From positions 5,332,001 to 5,396,000 of the forward strand of contig CP036296.1 in the NCBI GenBank assembly GCA_007751255.1: a stretch of 64,000 bases of DNA. The letters are read 5' to 3'. The translations under genes and the position numbers were made by a program. A model generated the notes under the pieces. It did not search any database. It had not been told where the DNA came from and worked only from the letters and a program-made list of their open reading frames with translations. Source of the DNA: Engelhardtia mirabilis (GTDB taxonomy: Bacteria > Planctomycetota > UBA1135 > GCA-002686595). This document shows, one piece after another, positions 17,681-25,520 of this stretch (the first letter of the stretch is position 1; every line of letters starts with the position of its first letter).

Positions 17681-19012
17681 ATGAAACTCATCGCCCCGCT
17701 CGCGGCCCTCCTCACCCTGGCCGCCCCCTCGTTCGCCGACACCCTCTTCGTCGATGCCGTGACCGGCGACGACCAACAGGGCCTCGGCTCCCCCACGGCG
17801 CCCTTTGCCACGGTCACCAAGGCCGTGGCCGCCCTGGGAGCCCAGCCCGGTCCGCACACGATCCGCGTGGCGCCAGGGGTCTACAACGTCGCCCTGGGGG
17901 AGTCGTTCCCGATCCAACTGCCCAAGGACACGGAGTTGCAAGGAGCCGGCCACAGCCTCTGCACCATCAGCGGCGAGGGCGACGGCACCCTGTTGCGAAT
18001 GGACCGTGGCGTGCTGATCACCGACTTCACCGTGCAGCGCGGCGACGTGGGCATCCTGTCGGCCGTACCCGGCTTCACGATCATGGGACCGGAGCGCCAC
18101 GTGCGGCGCTGCGTCGTGCGCCAGTGCACGGTGGGCATCCGCATGACCGATGCGTTGCATACCGACTACGGCTTGGTGGTGACCAACTCGGTGATCACAG
18201 GCAACATCGTGGGGCTCGAAGCGGAGGTCACCGGCAACGACTTCCAGAGCTGCTCGCTGCTCGTCTACGGCTGCACGATCACCGACAACCTGCAGGGCCT
18301 GAACGCCAGCAAGCCTGGATTCGGTGCGGAGCTGTACCTGACCCTCTCCACCTCGATCCTGCGCGGCAACGGTGACGACTCGATCGCCGGTTGGGCCGGG
18401 GCGCCGACGGTGCAGGGTTGCGTGCTCGAGGACAGCTCGAGCTTCGTCGGCCAGGACGGAAACCAAGCCTTCGATCCGCAGCTGCCCGGCGGCTTCGACG
18501 ACGACGCGCACCTGAAGGTGACATCACCCGCCGTGGACATGGGCGGACCCGCGGTAGCTTGGCCGCCCTCGGTGCAGTGGGTCGGGACGTCGGGCTGGGC
18601 CTGGGAGCCCGCCTTCGCCGCGACCCTCGACATCGACCTCGGTCCGCGCGTGTCGGAGCTCGACATCGACCCCGGCGCCGACGAGCGCCGTCCGCCGACC
18701 CTCTATCTATTGGGCAAGGGCAAGGTCGGCGGATCGATCCAGACCCGCATGCAGGCGGATGCCTTCGACCCCGCGGCGATCTACCTGGGACTGGACGTGC
18801 TGCCCGCGCCCCTGGGCGGCTTGGTCTGGCTCGCACCGCCGCAGTTCGCGATGGGTTCGGTGGTGTTGGATGCGGGCGGGCTCGGTGGCCTGACCTTGCC
18901 GATCCCGAACGACCCCGTGCTGATCGGACTCGACGTCTGGTTCCAGGGCTTCCGCATCGGGGCGACAGGCCTGGGCGGGACGACGCCGAAGAAGCTGCGG
19001 ATCTTGCCCTGA
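17681..19012 (+). CDS. Secreted right-handed beta-helix protein
   Basis: A 443-residue protein from the ATG at 17681, preceded by GGAG and followed by a signal peptide (LIAPLAALLTLAAPSFA). Residues about 20-300 resemble a pectate-lyase-like beta helix of the DUF1565 type: FVDAVTGDDQQGLGSPTAPF then A-rich coils with repeated N-x-I/V patterns. The last 100 residues form a separate beta-rich domain with LPIPNDPVLIGL and WFQGFRIG, a C-terminal domain I associate with planctomycete secreted proteins. It may be a cell-surface or polysaccharide-binding protein. No catalytic residues can be assigned. A GTAACGT box lies 37 bases upstream, and a long palindrome follows 11 bases after the stop. Confidence 0.75.
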   Translation: MKLIAPLAALLTLAAPSFADTLFVDAVTGDDQQGLGSPTAPFATVTKAVAALGAQPGPHTIRVAPGVYNVALGESFPIQLPKDTELQGAGHSLCTISGEGDGTLLRMDRGVLITDFTVQRGDVGILSAVPGFTIMGPERHVRRCVVRQCTVGIRMTDALHTDYGLVVTNSVITGNIVGLEAEVTGNDFQSCSLLVYGCTITDNLQGLNASKPGFGAELYLTLSTSILRGNGDDSIAGWAGAPTVQGCVLEDSSSFVGQDGNQAFDPQLPGGFDDDAHLKVTSPAVDMGGPAVAWPPSVQWVGTSGWAWEPAFAATLDIDLGPRVSELDIDPGADERRPPTLYLLGKGKVGGSIQTRMQADAFDPAAIYLGLDVLPAPLGGLVWLAPPQFAMGSVVLDAGGLGGLTLPIPNDPVLIGLDVWFQGFRIGATGLGGTTPKKLRILP

Positions 19013-19023
19013 GTGACGCGATG

Positions 19024-19162
19024 CCCGTCGGGGAGGCGTTCGTACGGTGCCAGGCACGAAACCGCCGCCTACGGGGATGACCATCGGCGCCTTCGGCGCC
19101 GATGGTCATCCCCGTAGGCGGCGGTTTCGTGCCTGGCACCGTACGAACGCCTCCCCGACGGG
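19024..19162. repeat. Perfect 68-bp inverted repeat with TTC loop (palindrome family A)
   Basis: Arms 19024-19091 and 19095-19162 are exact reverse complements over all 68 bases, separated only by TTC. The arm contains GTTCGTACGGTGCCAGGCAC followed by GAAACCGCCGCCTA, also present in the element at 27761. Sequence inside and outside this shared core differs from that copy yet is still palindromic here. It lies between two convergent genes, so it could end transcription from both sides. Confidence 0.97.
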
Positions 19163-19207
19163 TGCGTGGCTCCACGGCGCCGCCCCCTTCGGTTCGGTCG
19201 ACGCCGC

Positions 19208-21349
19208 TCAGCCGCCCGCGATGACCAGGACCAGGTCGACCTGGTCTCCGTCCGCGAGGCGATCGTTCAGACCCATTCGTCGCCCGCCACGCCACAGCCC
19301 CACCAGGGCCGAGCCTGGATCGCCCAGGTAGGAGCGCGCCGCGGGGCGTGCTTCGACGAGGGCTGCGAGCAGCTCGCGCGGGCTCGCGGGGAGGTCGAGC
19401 TGTAGCTCCAGGTCGCCGCCGATGGCGTCGCCCAGGGGACCGACCGCGCGTAGATGCAGGCTGCCCCGGGCCATGGGCCTCTCGGCGTCGACGCGCAGGC
19501 CGGAGCTCGGAGCCAGGTCGATCGCCGCGCGCTCGAGCACTCTCCATGGCTCGGCCAGGCGCGAGGTGCCCACCGCGCTCCACACCTCGTCCAGGGGCAG
19601 GCCGTCCGCCCCGATCCCCCTCGCTGCCCGATAGGCGTCGAGCAGGCCGGGACGATCGAGGCTCGCCGCGGCCGCGGCCGGGCGATCGCGGTCCGCCGGT
19701 GCGCCCCAGCGTCCATCGAGTTGCCTGCGAGCGAGGACGATCGCCGCCCCGCCGGCGAGCAAGCGCTGGCCGGAGGTGCCCTCGGTCGCCGGCCATGCGA
19801 GGGGCAGGATCCATTCGGCCAACGCGTCGGTGTCGCACACGCCGTCGGCCAAGAGCCCCGCGGTCGAGAAGGCGCAGAAACCCACGGCGTCGACGGCCGC
19901 GACCAGGGCCTCGTGCCAGGCGACGAGCTCGCCGGGCGTCGGATCGTCGCGACCGACCAGCGACGCGATGCGCTCAGGATCGGCCTCCTCCGCCAGGAAG
20001 GCGAAGGAGCGCATCGGATCGCTGCCGCCGCCGGAAACGCACTGCCCGAGCAGGGCCGCGTCGCCCGCGACACCCGCGCGCACGGCTTGGCCGCCGGCCA
20101 TCGGGGACTCGGGCTCGAGACCGAGCTCGCGCGACAGGGCGGCCGCGCCCTGGGCCAGGCGCGCACCCTCGCCCTCGCAGCGGGCGGTCTCGCCAATCCA
20201 GGCCTCGAGCAGCGCCACATCCCCGCGCCCCGACGGCCCGGGGCGCAGGCCGCGCTCGGCCGCGCGGATCCAAAGGGCCAGGGCCGCGCCCATCTCCTTG
20301 GCGTCCACGCCCACGGCGTCGCAAGCTCCGAGCAGCCGCAGGGAGTCATCCAGATGTTCGAGGCCCAGGGCCGGCCCCACCGCCTGGGCCGCGCCGAAGT
20401 GGGCCCGTTGGGTTCCGCCGCCGCTGCGCTCGAAGGTCCAGCCGCAGGGCGTCGGGCAGCCGCGGCAGCCGTGGCGTCCGAGCCCGGCCGCGCGGGCCTC
20501 GGAGACCAACCGCGCCCCGGCCTCGGGGTCGAGCCGTGCGCCCTCGGGGCCCGAGATCAGCTCGCCCCGGGCGGCCAGGGCGTGCCACAGCTCCGTTGTT
20601 CCCGCGCCGGCACGCATGGCCAGACGCGGTGAGCGGCCGAGGGCCCGCAGGAGGTCCAGGGCGCGCGGATCCGCCGCCGGCGCGCCCGGTTCGGCGCGTA
20701 CCGCCACCGCCGCCAGGCCGAGGGCGCCGAGGGCCGCCCCCAGGCCGCCGCGGCCCACGAAGCTGGGCTCGTCACCCCCCGAGGCCAGGCTGGCGAAGGG
20801 CACCTGGGCCGCACCCGCCGGACCGAGCCGCAGCACCGCGCAGGGCCCCAGGCGGGCGCGCAGGTGCGCGGCGACGTCGGCGGGCCGTGCGCCGCCCAGC
20901 TCCTCGGCCAGCTCCAGGCGGACGCCGCCCCCGGACTCGATCACGAGCACGAGGGGCTCGCCGCTGGGGTCGAGCTGGCCGCTGATGACCAGGGCATCCG
21001 CCACGGCGGCGAGGCGCGGGCCCAGGTCGCCGCCCACCTGGCCCTCGGCCAGGCGACCCGTCAGGGGCCCGCGCGAGGCGACGGTCGCCCGGGCTGCAGT
21101 GGGCAATCCGCGCGAGACCGCGTCCCCCGCCGCAATCACCAGGGGCGCCGGATTCCGCTCGGCGGCCTGGGCCAGGAGTGCCACCGCCAGGCCCGAGCCG
21201 CCGCAGGCACCTACGGCGTCCCAGGCCGGGTCGGGGTCCGACCAAGGCTCGAGCACGGAGCGGACCTGCGCCCCGGCGGCGCCCTGGACGAGCTCCACGC
21301 GTAGAACCCGCGGCCGCGCCGCTCGGAATTCCTGACTGCTTATTCCCAA
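19208..21349 (-). CDS. Aldehyde:ferredoxin oxidoreductase-family protein fused to a MoaD/ThiS-like domain
   Basis: A 713-residue protein. FVGRGGLGAALGALGLAAVAV (about 198-218) is the pterin-binding block of tungsten aldehyde oxidoreductases; GCRGCPTPCGW gives Cys 295, 298 and 302 for a 4Fe-4S cluster, and CDAVGVDAKEMG and GFCAFS match later blocks including the fourth Cys. The last 85 residues look like a beta-grasp sulfur carrier: LHLRAVGP, GLNDRLADGDQVDLVLVIAGG, ending exactly in Gly-Gly. MoaD normally is a separate subunit that donates sulfur to molybdopterin. The start is TTG at 21349 and is uncertain; the N-terminal domain is weakly conserved. It probably oxidises an aldehyde or a related substrate in the cytoplasm. 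Confidence 0.82.
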   Translation of the reverse strand: MGISSQEFRAARPRVLRVELVQGAAGAQVRSVLEPWSDPDPAWDAVGACGGSGLAVALLAQAAERNPAPLVIAAGDAVSRGLPTAARATVASRGPLTGRLAEGQVGGDLGPRLAAVADALVISGQLDPSGEPLVLVIESGGGVRLELAEELGGARPADVAAHLRARLGPCAVLRLGPAGAAQVPFASLASGGDEPSFVGRGGLGAALGALGLAAVAVRAEPGAPAADPRALDLLRALGRSPRLAMRAGAGTTELWHALAARGELISGPEGARLDPEAGARLVSEARAAGLGRHGCRGCPTPCGWTFERSGGGTQRAHFGAAQAVGPALGLEHLDDSLRLLGACDAVGVDAKEMGAALALWIRAAERGLRPGPSGRGDVALLEAWIGETARCEGEGARLAQGAAALSRELGLEPESPMAGGQAVRAGVAGDAALLGQCVSGGGSDPMRSFAFLAEEADPERIASLVGRDDPTPGELVAWHEALVAAVDAVGFCAFSTAGLLADGVCDTDALAEWILPLAWPATEGTSGQRLLAGGAAIVLARRQLDGRWGAPADRDRPAAAAASLDRPGLLDAYRAARGIGADGLPLDEVWSAVGTSRLAEPWRVLERAAIDLAPSSGLRVDAERPMARGSLHLRAVGPLGDAIGGDLELQLDLPASPRELLAALVEARPAARSYLGDPGSALVGLWRGGRRMGLNDRLADGDQVDLVLVIAGG

Positions 21350-21536
21350 CCTCGATGCCTCACCGGCGATCCTTGTCCGTAGTCCGGGTCCACCCTACGT
21401 TCCCCTGCCCAGGCGCCGACAGGGCGCCGCCGGCGGAACCGCATCGGGGCGACGCGGCGACGACCGGGCTACGACCAGGTCCTCTCGGCCCCGCTGCAGC
21501 CCGCTCCACCGCAACCCTTCCCCGCAAATCACCAAC

Positions 21537-22514
21537 GTGCTCGGCTCCATCAAGATCGGCCAAGTCTTCGGCATCACCATCCGGGTGAGCTGGCTGTTCG
21601 TGCCGTTGTTGATGTTCGTCTTCGCCGGCGCCGTGGCCTCGAGCTGGGTCGCCGTGGCCAGCGTGGTACTGCTGCTCGGCTCGGTCTTCCTGCACGAGCT
21701 CGGCCACAGCCTGGTGGCCCAGACCTTCGGCATCCGGGTGCTCGACATCACCTTCTGGCCCCTGGGCGGGATGGCTCGCATGAGCGAAATCCCGGAGAGC
21801 CCCCGCATCGAGGGCGCGGTCGCGTTCGCCGGCCCGGCGGTGAACTTCGTGCTGGTCCTGTTGGCCCTGCCCGTGTGGTTCCTGGTCTCCGCGCCCAGCT
21901 ACGGCCCGACGGCGCCGACGCTGGTCGAGTCGTTCATCGTCGTCAACTTGATCCTGGGCGTCTTCAACCTCGTCCCCGCGTTCCCCATGGACGGGGGACG
22001 TCTCTTGCGCGCCCTGCTCGGGACCCGCGGCGACTGGGTCTGGGCCACCGAGCAGGCGGTGCGCTTCGGCCGCATCGTCGCGGTGGTCATGGCCATCGTC
22101 GGCCTGATGGCCTTCGGCAAGAGCCTGATCCTGCTGCCGTTCATCGCGATCTTCGTCTGGTTCGCCGGGGCCCAGGAGCTGGCCGCGGTGCGCCTGCGCC
22201 ACGGCCGCTCGCCCTTCACCGGCCAACCGATCTTCGGTGGAGGCATGGGTCCCGACTTCGCCGCTGGCGATCCGCGCGGTGGCTTCAACCCTTTCGGGGC
22301 GCGCGAGCCCGAGCCGGTCCACGCTCGCCCCGCGCCGCGCTCCACGCCGCGGCCCGAGCCCCGCACCTTCGATCAGGACGGCGCCGGCCACGCCCGCCGC
22401 CCCGCCGGCTTCGACGGCGCGGACCTGAACGACATCGGCCGCGGCGGCTTCACCGAGGAAGCCGTGCGCCGCCTCGAGTCGTTCCGCGGCCGGCTGCGGC
22501 GCCGGTCCGACTGA
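21537..22514 (+). CDS. Site-2 protease family M50 zinc metalloprotease
   Basis: A 325-residue membrane protein starting at the GTG at 21537. HELGHS (about residue 60) is the zinc-binding HExxH motif, and NLVPAFPMDGGRLLRALL carries the conserved N-P-x-D-G second motif. Five to six hydrophobic segments surround them. The last 100 residues are hydrophilic, Pro/Arg-rich and probably cytosolic, without CBS domains. Such proteases cut membrane-spanning substrates such as anti-sigma factors or act in membrane quality control. No sigma factor is adjacent. A complex palindrome begins seven bases after the stop, shared with the convergent patatin gene. Confidence 0.88.
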   Translation: MLGSIKIGQVFGITIRVSWLFVPLLMFVFAGAVASSWVAVASVVLLLGSVFLHELGHSLVAQTFGIRVLDITFWPLGGMARMSEIPESPRIEGAVAFAGPAVNFVLVLLALPVWFLVSAPSYGPTAPTLVESFIVVNLILGVFNLVPAFPMDGGRLLRALLGTRGDWVWATEQAVRFGRIVAVVMAIVGLMAFGKSLILLPFIAIFVWFAGAQELAAVRLRHGRSPFTGQPIFGGGMGPDFAAGDPRGGFNPFGAREPEPVHARPAPRSTPRPEPRTFDQDGAGHARRPAGFDGADLNDIGRGGFTEEAVRRLESFRGRLRRRSD

Positions 22515-22520
22515 CTGGTG

Positions 22521-22719
22521 GTGCGGTGGGACGTACCGGAAGTACGGCGGAAGTACGGTGCTGCGATCATTTGTCCCAACTGGGCGTACGGTGCCGCGAT
22601 CATTTGTCCCAACAGCCGCCAGCGATGTTGCGAACCGCAACATCGCTGGCGGCTGTTGGGACAAATGATCGCGGCACCGTACGTCCCAATTGATCGCGGC
22701 ACCGTACGTCCCACCGCAC
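22521..22719. repeat. Nested palindrome, 48-bp perfect core arms, AAC loop (family B)
   Basis: Core arms 22585-22632 and 22636-22683 are exact reverse complements. Each side carries a further imperfect copy of the unit (GATCATTTGTCCCAAC on the left at about 22565-22580; GATCGCGGCACCGTACG on the right), and the outermost 16 bases 22521-22536 and 22704-22719 again match perfectly. It fills the gap between two convergent genes. Confidence 0.95.
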
Positions 22720-22732
22720 GACCAGTACGCCC

Positions 22733-23917
22733 CTACAAGTTCCCCAACCGGATCGCACCGGTCGGGCAGTTCCTGGCGCAGGCGTGGTCGCGGGTGCACT
22801 CGTAGTTGGAGCGCTTCCTGACCGTCGCCTTCTCGCCGCGGGCCCAGAAGGCGTCGGTCTCGCAGACCATCTCGCACAGGCCGCAGCCGATGCAGAGGTC
22901 GCGCTCCACGCGCACCGAGACGTAGTCGCGCGGCGTGCTCGGGCAGGCGGTGCCCTCGGGTAGATCGAGCGAGACCAGGTCACGCGTCGCCGCGTGGGAC
23001 GTGAGCGTCTTGATCGTCTCCTCCTCGCCGAGCTTGACGACCGAGTGCACGTCGTCGAAGTCGAAGCGCGAAAGGTGGCCGATCTTGGGCTGCACGAGGG
23101 CCACCTTGTAGTCCACGTGCATGTGGAGGTTCTGCTCGGCCACGACCTCCTCCGCGATCTCGAAGGCGCGGAACAGCGTCGAGACGGCGCGGCTCTTGTA
23201 GTTGGGCGTCTTCATCGTGGCCTTGACCGTCAGGTCCACCGCGATGATCACGTCGGGCGCGAGGGTGCGCGCAAAGCGCAGGGGGACGGGGTCGACGATG
23301 CCGCCGTCCATGTAGTTGAACTCGCCGTCGTTGAAGGGCTCGAAGATGCCGGGCAGGGCGCAGGAGGAGTACACCGCGTCCACCAGCGAGACCTCGGTGA
23401 AGCCGGGGCTGCCCCAGAACACGCTGCCGCCGGTCTCGAGCCGCACGGCGTTGCAGAAGTACGGCACGCCGAGCTGCTCGAAGCCGCCCTCGGGCAGGAT
23501 CTCGCGCAGCCGCTCCCGGAAGGTGTCGCCGCGGTACATGCTCGGCGCGCGCATGCCCTTGAGCAGGAACTTCACGACGTTGAGCCGGAAGTAGTCCTCC
23601 TTCTTGATGCCCTCGACCAGCTTCTCCATGCGCTCGACCGAGTAGTTGGCCGCACCCATGGCTCCGATCAGCGAGCCGATCGAGGTCCCGACGATCGCGT
23701 CGACCTGGATCCCGAGGGTCCGTAGGGCCTTGAAGACCCCGATGTGGGCCATGCCACGCATGCCGCCACCGCCCAGGACCAGGACGACCCGAGGCCGGCG
23801 GCCGTCGCGGGGCGCGGCGGCGTCGACGGTGGATTGGGCCGGGGCGGCGGGCGAAGCGGTTACGGAGTCCGAGCCTTCGGGCGACGGGGTATCAGCGGTG
23901 TCTTGCGGTCGCAGCAT
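22733..23917 (-). CDS. Patatin-like phospholipase fused to a C-terminal ferredoxin domain
   Basis: A 394-residue protein from the ATG at 23917; a longer frame upstream has no features. Residues about 40-320 are a patatin domain: oxyanion loop GGGGMRGMAHIG (49-60), nucleophile GTSIG (Ser 79) and DGG with Asp 204, so the Ser-Asp dyad is complete. The C-terminus has CIGCGLCEMVC (Cys 342, 345, 348, 352) and CTRDHACARNCPTGAI (Cys 374, 380, 384), a bacterial ferredoxin arrangement in which the second cluster motif is irregular. Lipid hydrolysis coupled to an electron-transfer module is unusual. It is divergent from the beta-oxidation genes, which may hint at fatty-acid release, but that is inference. 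Confidence 0.85.
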   Translation of the reverse strand: MLRPQDTADTPSPEGSDSVTASPAAPAQSTVDAAAPRDGRRPRVVLVLGGGGMRGMAHIGVFKALRTLGIQVDAIVGTSIGSLIGAMGAANYSVERMEKLVEGIKKEDYFRLNVVKFLLKGMRAPSMYRGDTFRERLREILPEGGFEQLGVPYFCNAVRLETGGSVFWGSPGFTEVSLVDAVYSSCALPGIFEPFNDGEFNYMDGGIVDPVPLRFARTLAPDVIIAVDLTVKATMKTPNYKSRAVSTLFRAFEIAEEVVAEQNLHMHVDYKVALVQPKIGHLSRFDFDDVHSVVKLGEEETIKTLTSHAATRDLVSLDLPEGTACPSTPRDYVSVRVERDLCIGCGLCEMVCETDAFWARGEKATVRKRSNYECTRDHACARNCPTGAIRLGNL

Positions 23918-24182
23918 CGAGGTGGGGAGCCGTCGGGCGCGGCCCCGCCGAAGTCCCTTCGGGTCGGTTGTCGGCGCGGCCTGTGGGCGTTGGGGCCAGT
24001 CGACCCGATTCCGGGACGCGAGGTCGATCAATCGTCGGTCAGGTTCGATGGAAAGAGTCGCACCGGTGGGTTCCAATCCGAAGCGTAGGTTTCGTTCCGA
24101 GTTCGATCGCCCGCGCGCCGGGCCCTGCGCCCCTCGGACAGCCCCCACCCCGCCGCGTCCCAGCCCGGAGCCCCATCACACC

Positions 24183-25499
24183 GTGGTCGCCTGCTCCCCG
24201 TCCCGCCGCATCGTCATCGCCGCCGGTCTGCGCCTGCCCCAGGCTCGAGCCGGAGGTGCATTCGCCAAGGAGGACGCCGGGCACTTAGGTGCCCGCGCCG
24301 CCCGCGAACTCCTGGCCCGCACCGCCATCCCCGGCGACCAGCTCGACGAGGTCATCGTCGGCTGCGTCGGGCCGCCCCACGACCAGGCCAACGTGGCGCG
24401 GGTGATCGCCCTGCGCGCCGGTGTGCCCCGGGGCGTGCCCGCGTACACCGTGGGCCGTAACTGCGCCAGCGGCATGCAGGCGGTGACCTCGGCCGTGACC
24501 CGCATCGAGGCCGGCATCGGCGACCTCTACCTGTGCGTCGGCGTCGAGGTGATGAGCGGCTACCCGCTGATCTTCAACCAGGCCGCGACCGACTTCTTCG
24601 CGCGCCTGGCCGGGGCGCGGACGTCGATGGCCAAGCTGGCCGCGATGGCCTCCTTCCGGCCCAAGATGCTCAGCCCCCGCATCGCGCTGATGGAGGGCCT
24701 GACGGACCCGACCAACGGGTTGATCATGGGCAAGACCGCCGAGAACCTCGCGCGCGACTTCGGCATCGGCCGCGAGGAGGCCGACCGCTACGCCGTGCGC
24801 AGCCACAAGCGTGCGGCCGCCGCCCGGGACAGCGGTCGCATGGCGCGCGAAATCGTGCCCCACCTGGGGCTGGGCTCGCGGCCGGGCAAGCTGGCCCTGA
24901 CCGCCGACGACGGCACGCGCGACGACCAGAGCTTGGAGGCTCTGGGACGTCTGCGACCCTACTTCGAGAAGCCTGACGGCGTGGTTACCGTGGGCAACGC
25001 GTGCGGCATCACCGACGGCGCGACGGCTCTGGTCATCACCACCGAAGAGCGCGCACAGGAGCTGGGCCTCGAGCCCCTGGCCGTGATCCGCGGCTTCGCC
25101 TGGTCCGGCTGCGACCCTTCCCGCATGGGTCTGGGCCCGGTCCACGCCACCTCGCAACTGCTCGAGCGCACCGGCGTCAGCGTCGGCGACCTGGGCGCGG
25201 TGGAGATCAACGAGGCCTTCGCGGTGCAGGTCCTGGCCTGCGAGAAGGCCTTCGCCAGCCGCGAGTTCGCGGCCAAGCACCTGGGCCGCAGCGAGGCCCT
25301 GGGCGAGCTCGATCCGCGCCTTCTGAACCCCAACGGCGGCGCCATCGCCATCGGCCATCCGGTCGGTGCGACGGGTGCGCGGCTCTTGTTGACCTCGGCC
25401 CACGAACTGCACGTGCGGCACTGCGAGCTGACCCTCGCGACCCTCTGCATCGGCGGTGGCCAAGGCGGCGCCGTCCTCCTCGAGCGGCCCTCCGCCTGA
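24183..25499 (+). CDS. Acetyl-CoA acyltransferase (thiolase)
   Basis: A 438-residue thiolase, close to FadI in length, starting at the GTG at 24183. The acyl-accepting Cys sits in NCASGMQAV (about residue 98), INEAFAVQV carries the conserved NEAF, and NPNGGAIAIGHPVGATGAR and CIGGGQGGAV supply the catalytic His and second Cys. It cleaves 3-ketoacyl-CoA with CoA to release acetyl-CoA in the last step of beta-oxidation. The partner FadB/J-like gene follows 21 bases later, so the two form an operon and probably a complex. It is divergent from the patatin gene across a 265-base region that should hold both promoters. Confidence 0.93.
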   Translation: MVACSPSRRIVIAAGLRLPQARAGGAFAKEDAGHLGARAARELLARTAIPGDQLDEVIVGCVGPPHDQANVARVIALRAGVPRGVPAYTVGRNCASGMQAVTSAVTRIEAGIGDLYLCVGVEVMSGYPLIFNQAATDFFARLAGARTSMAKLAAMASFRPKMLSPRIALMEGLTDPTNGLIMGKTAENLARDFGIGREEADRYAVRSHKRAAAARDSGRMAREIVPHLGLGSRPGKLALTADDGTRDDQSLEALGRLRPYFEKPDGVVTVGNACGITDGATALVITTEERAQELGLEPLAVIRGFAWSGCDPSRMGLGPVHATSQLLERTGVSVGDLGAVEINEAFAVQVLACEKAFASREFAAKHLGRSEALGELDPRLLNPNGGAIAIGHPVGATGARLLLTSAHELHVRHCELTLATLCIGGGQGGAVLLERPSA

Positions 25500-25520
25500 C
25501 CCCGCGACCACGATCAGACG

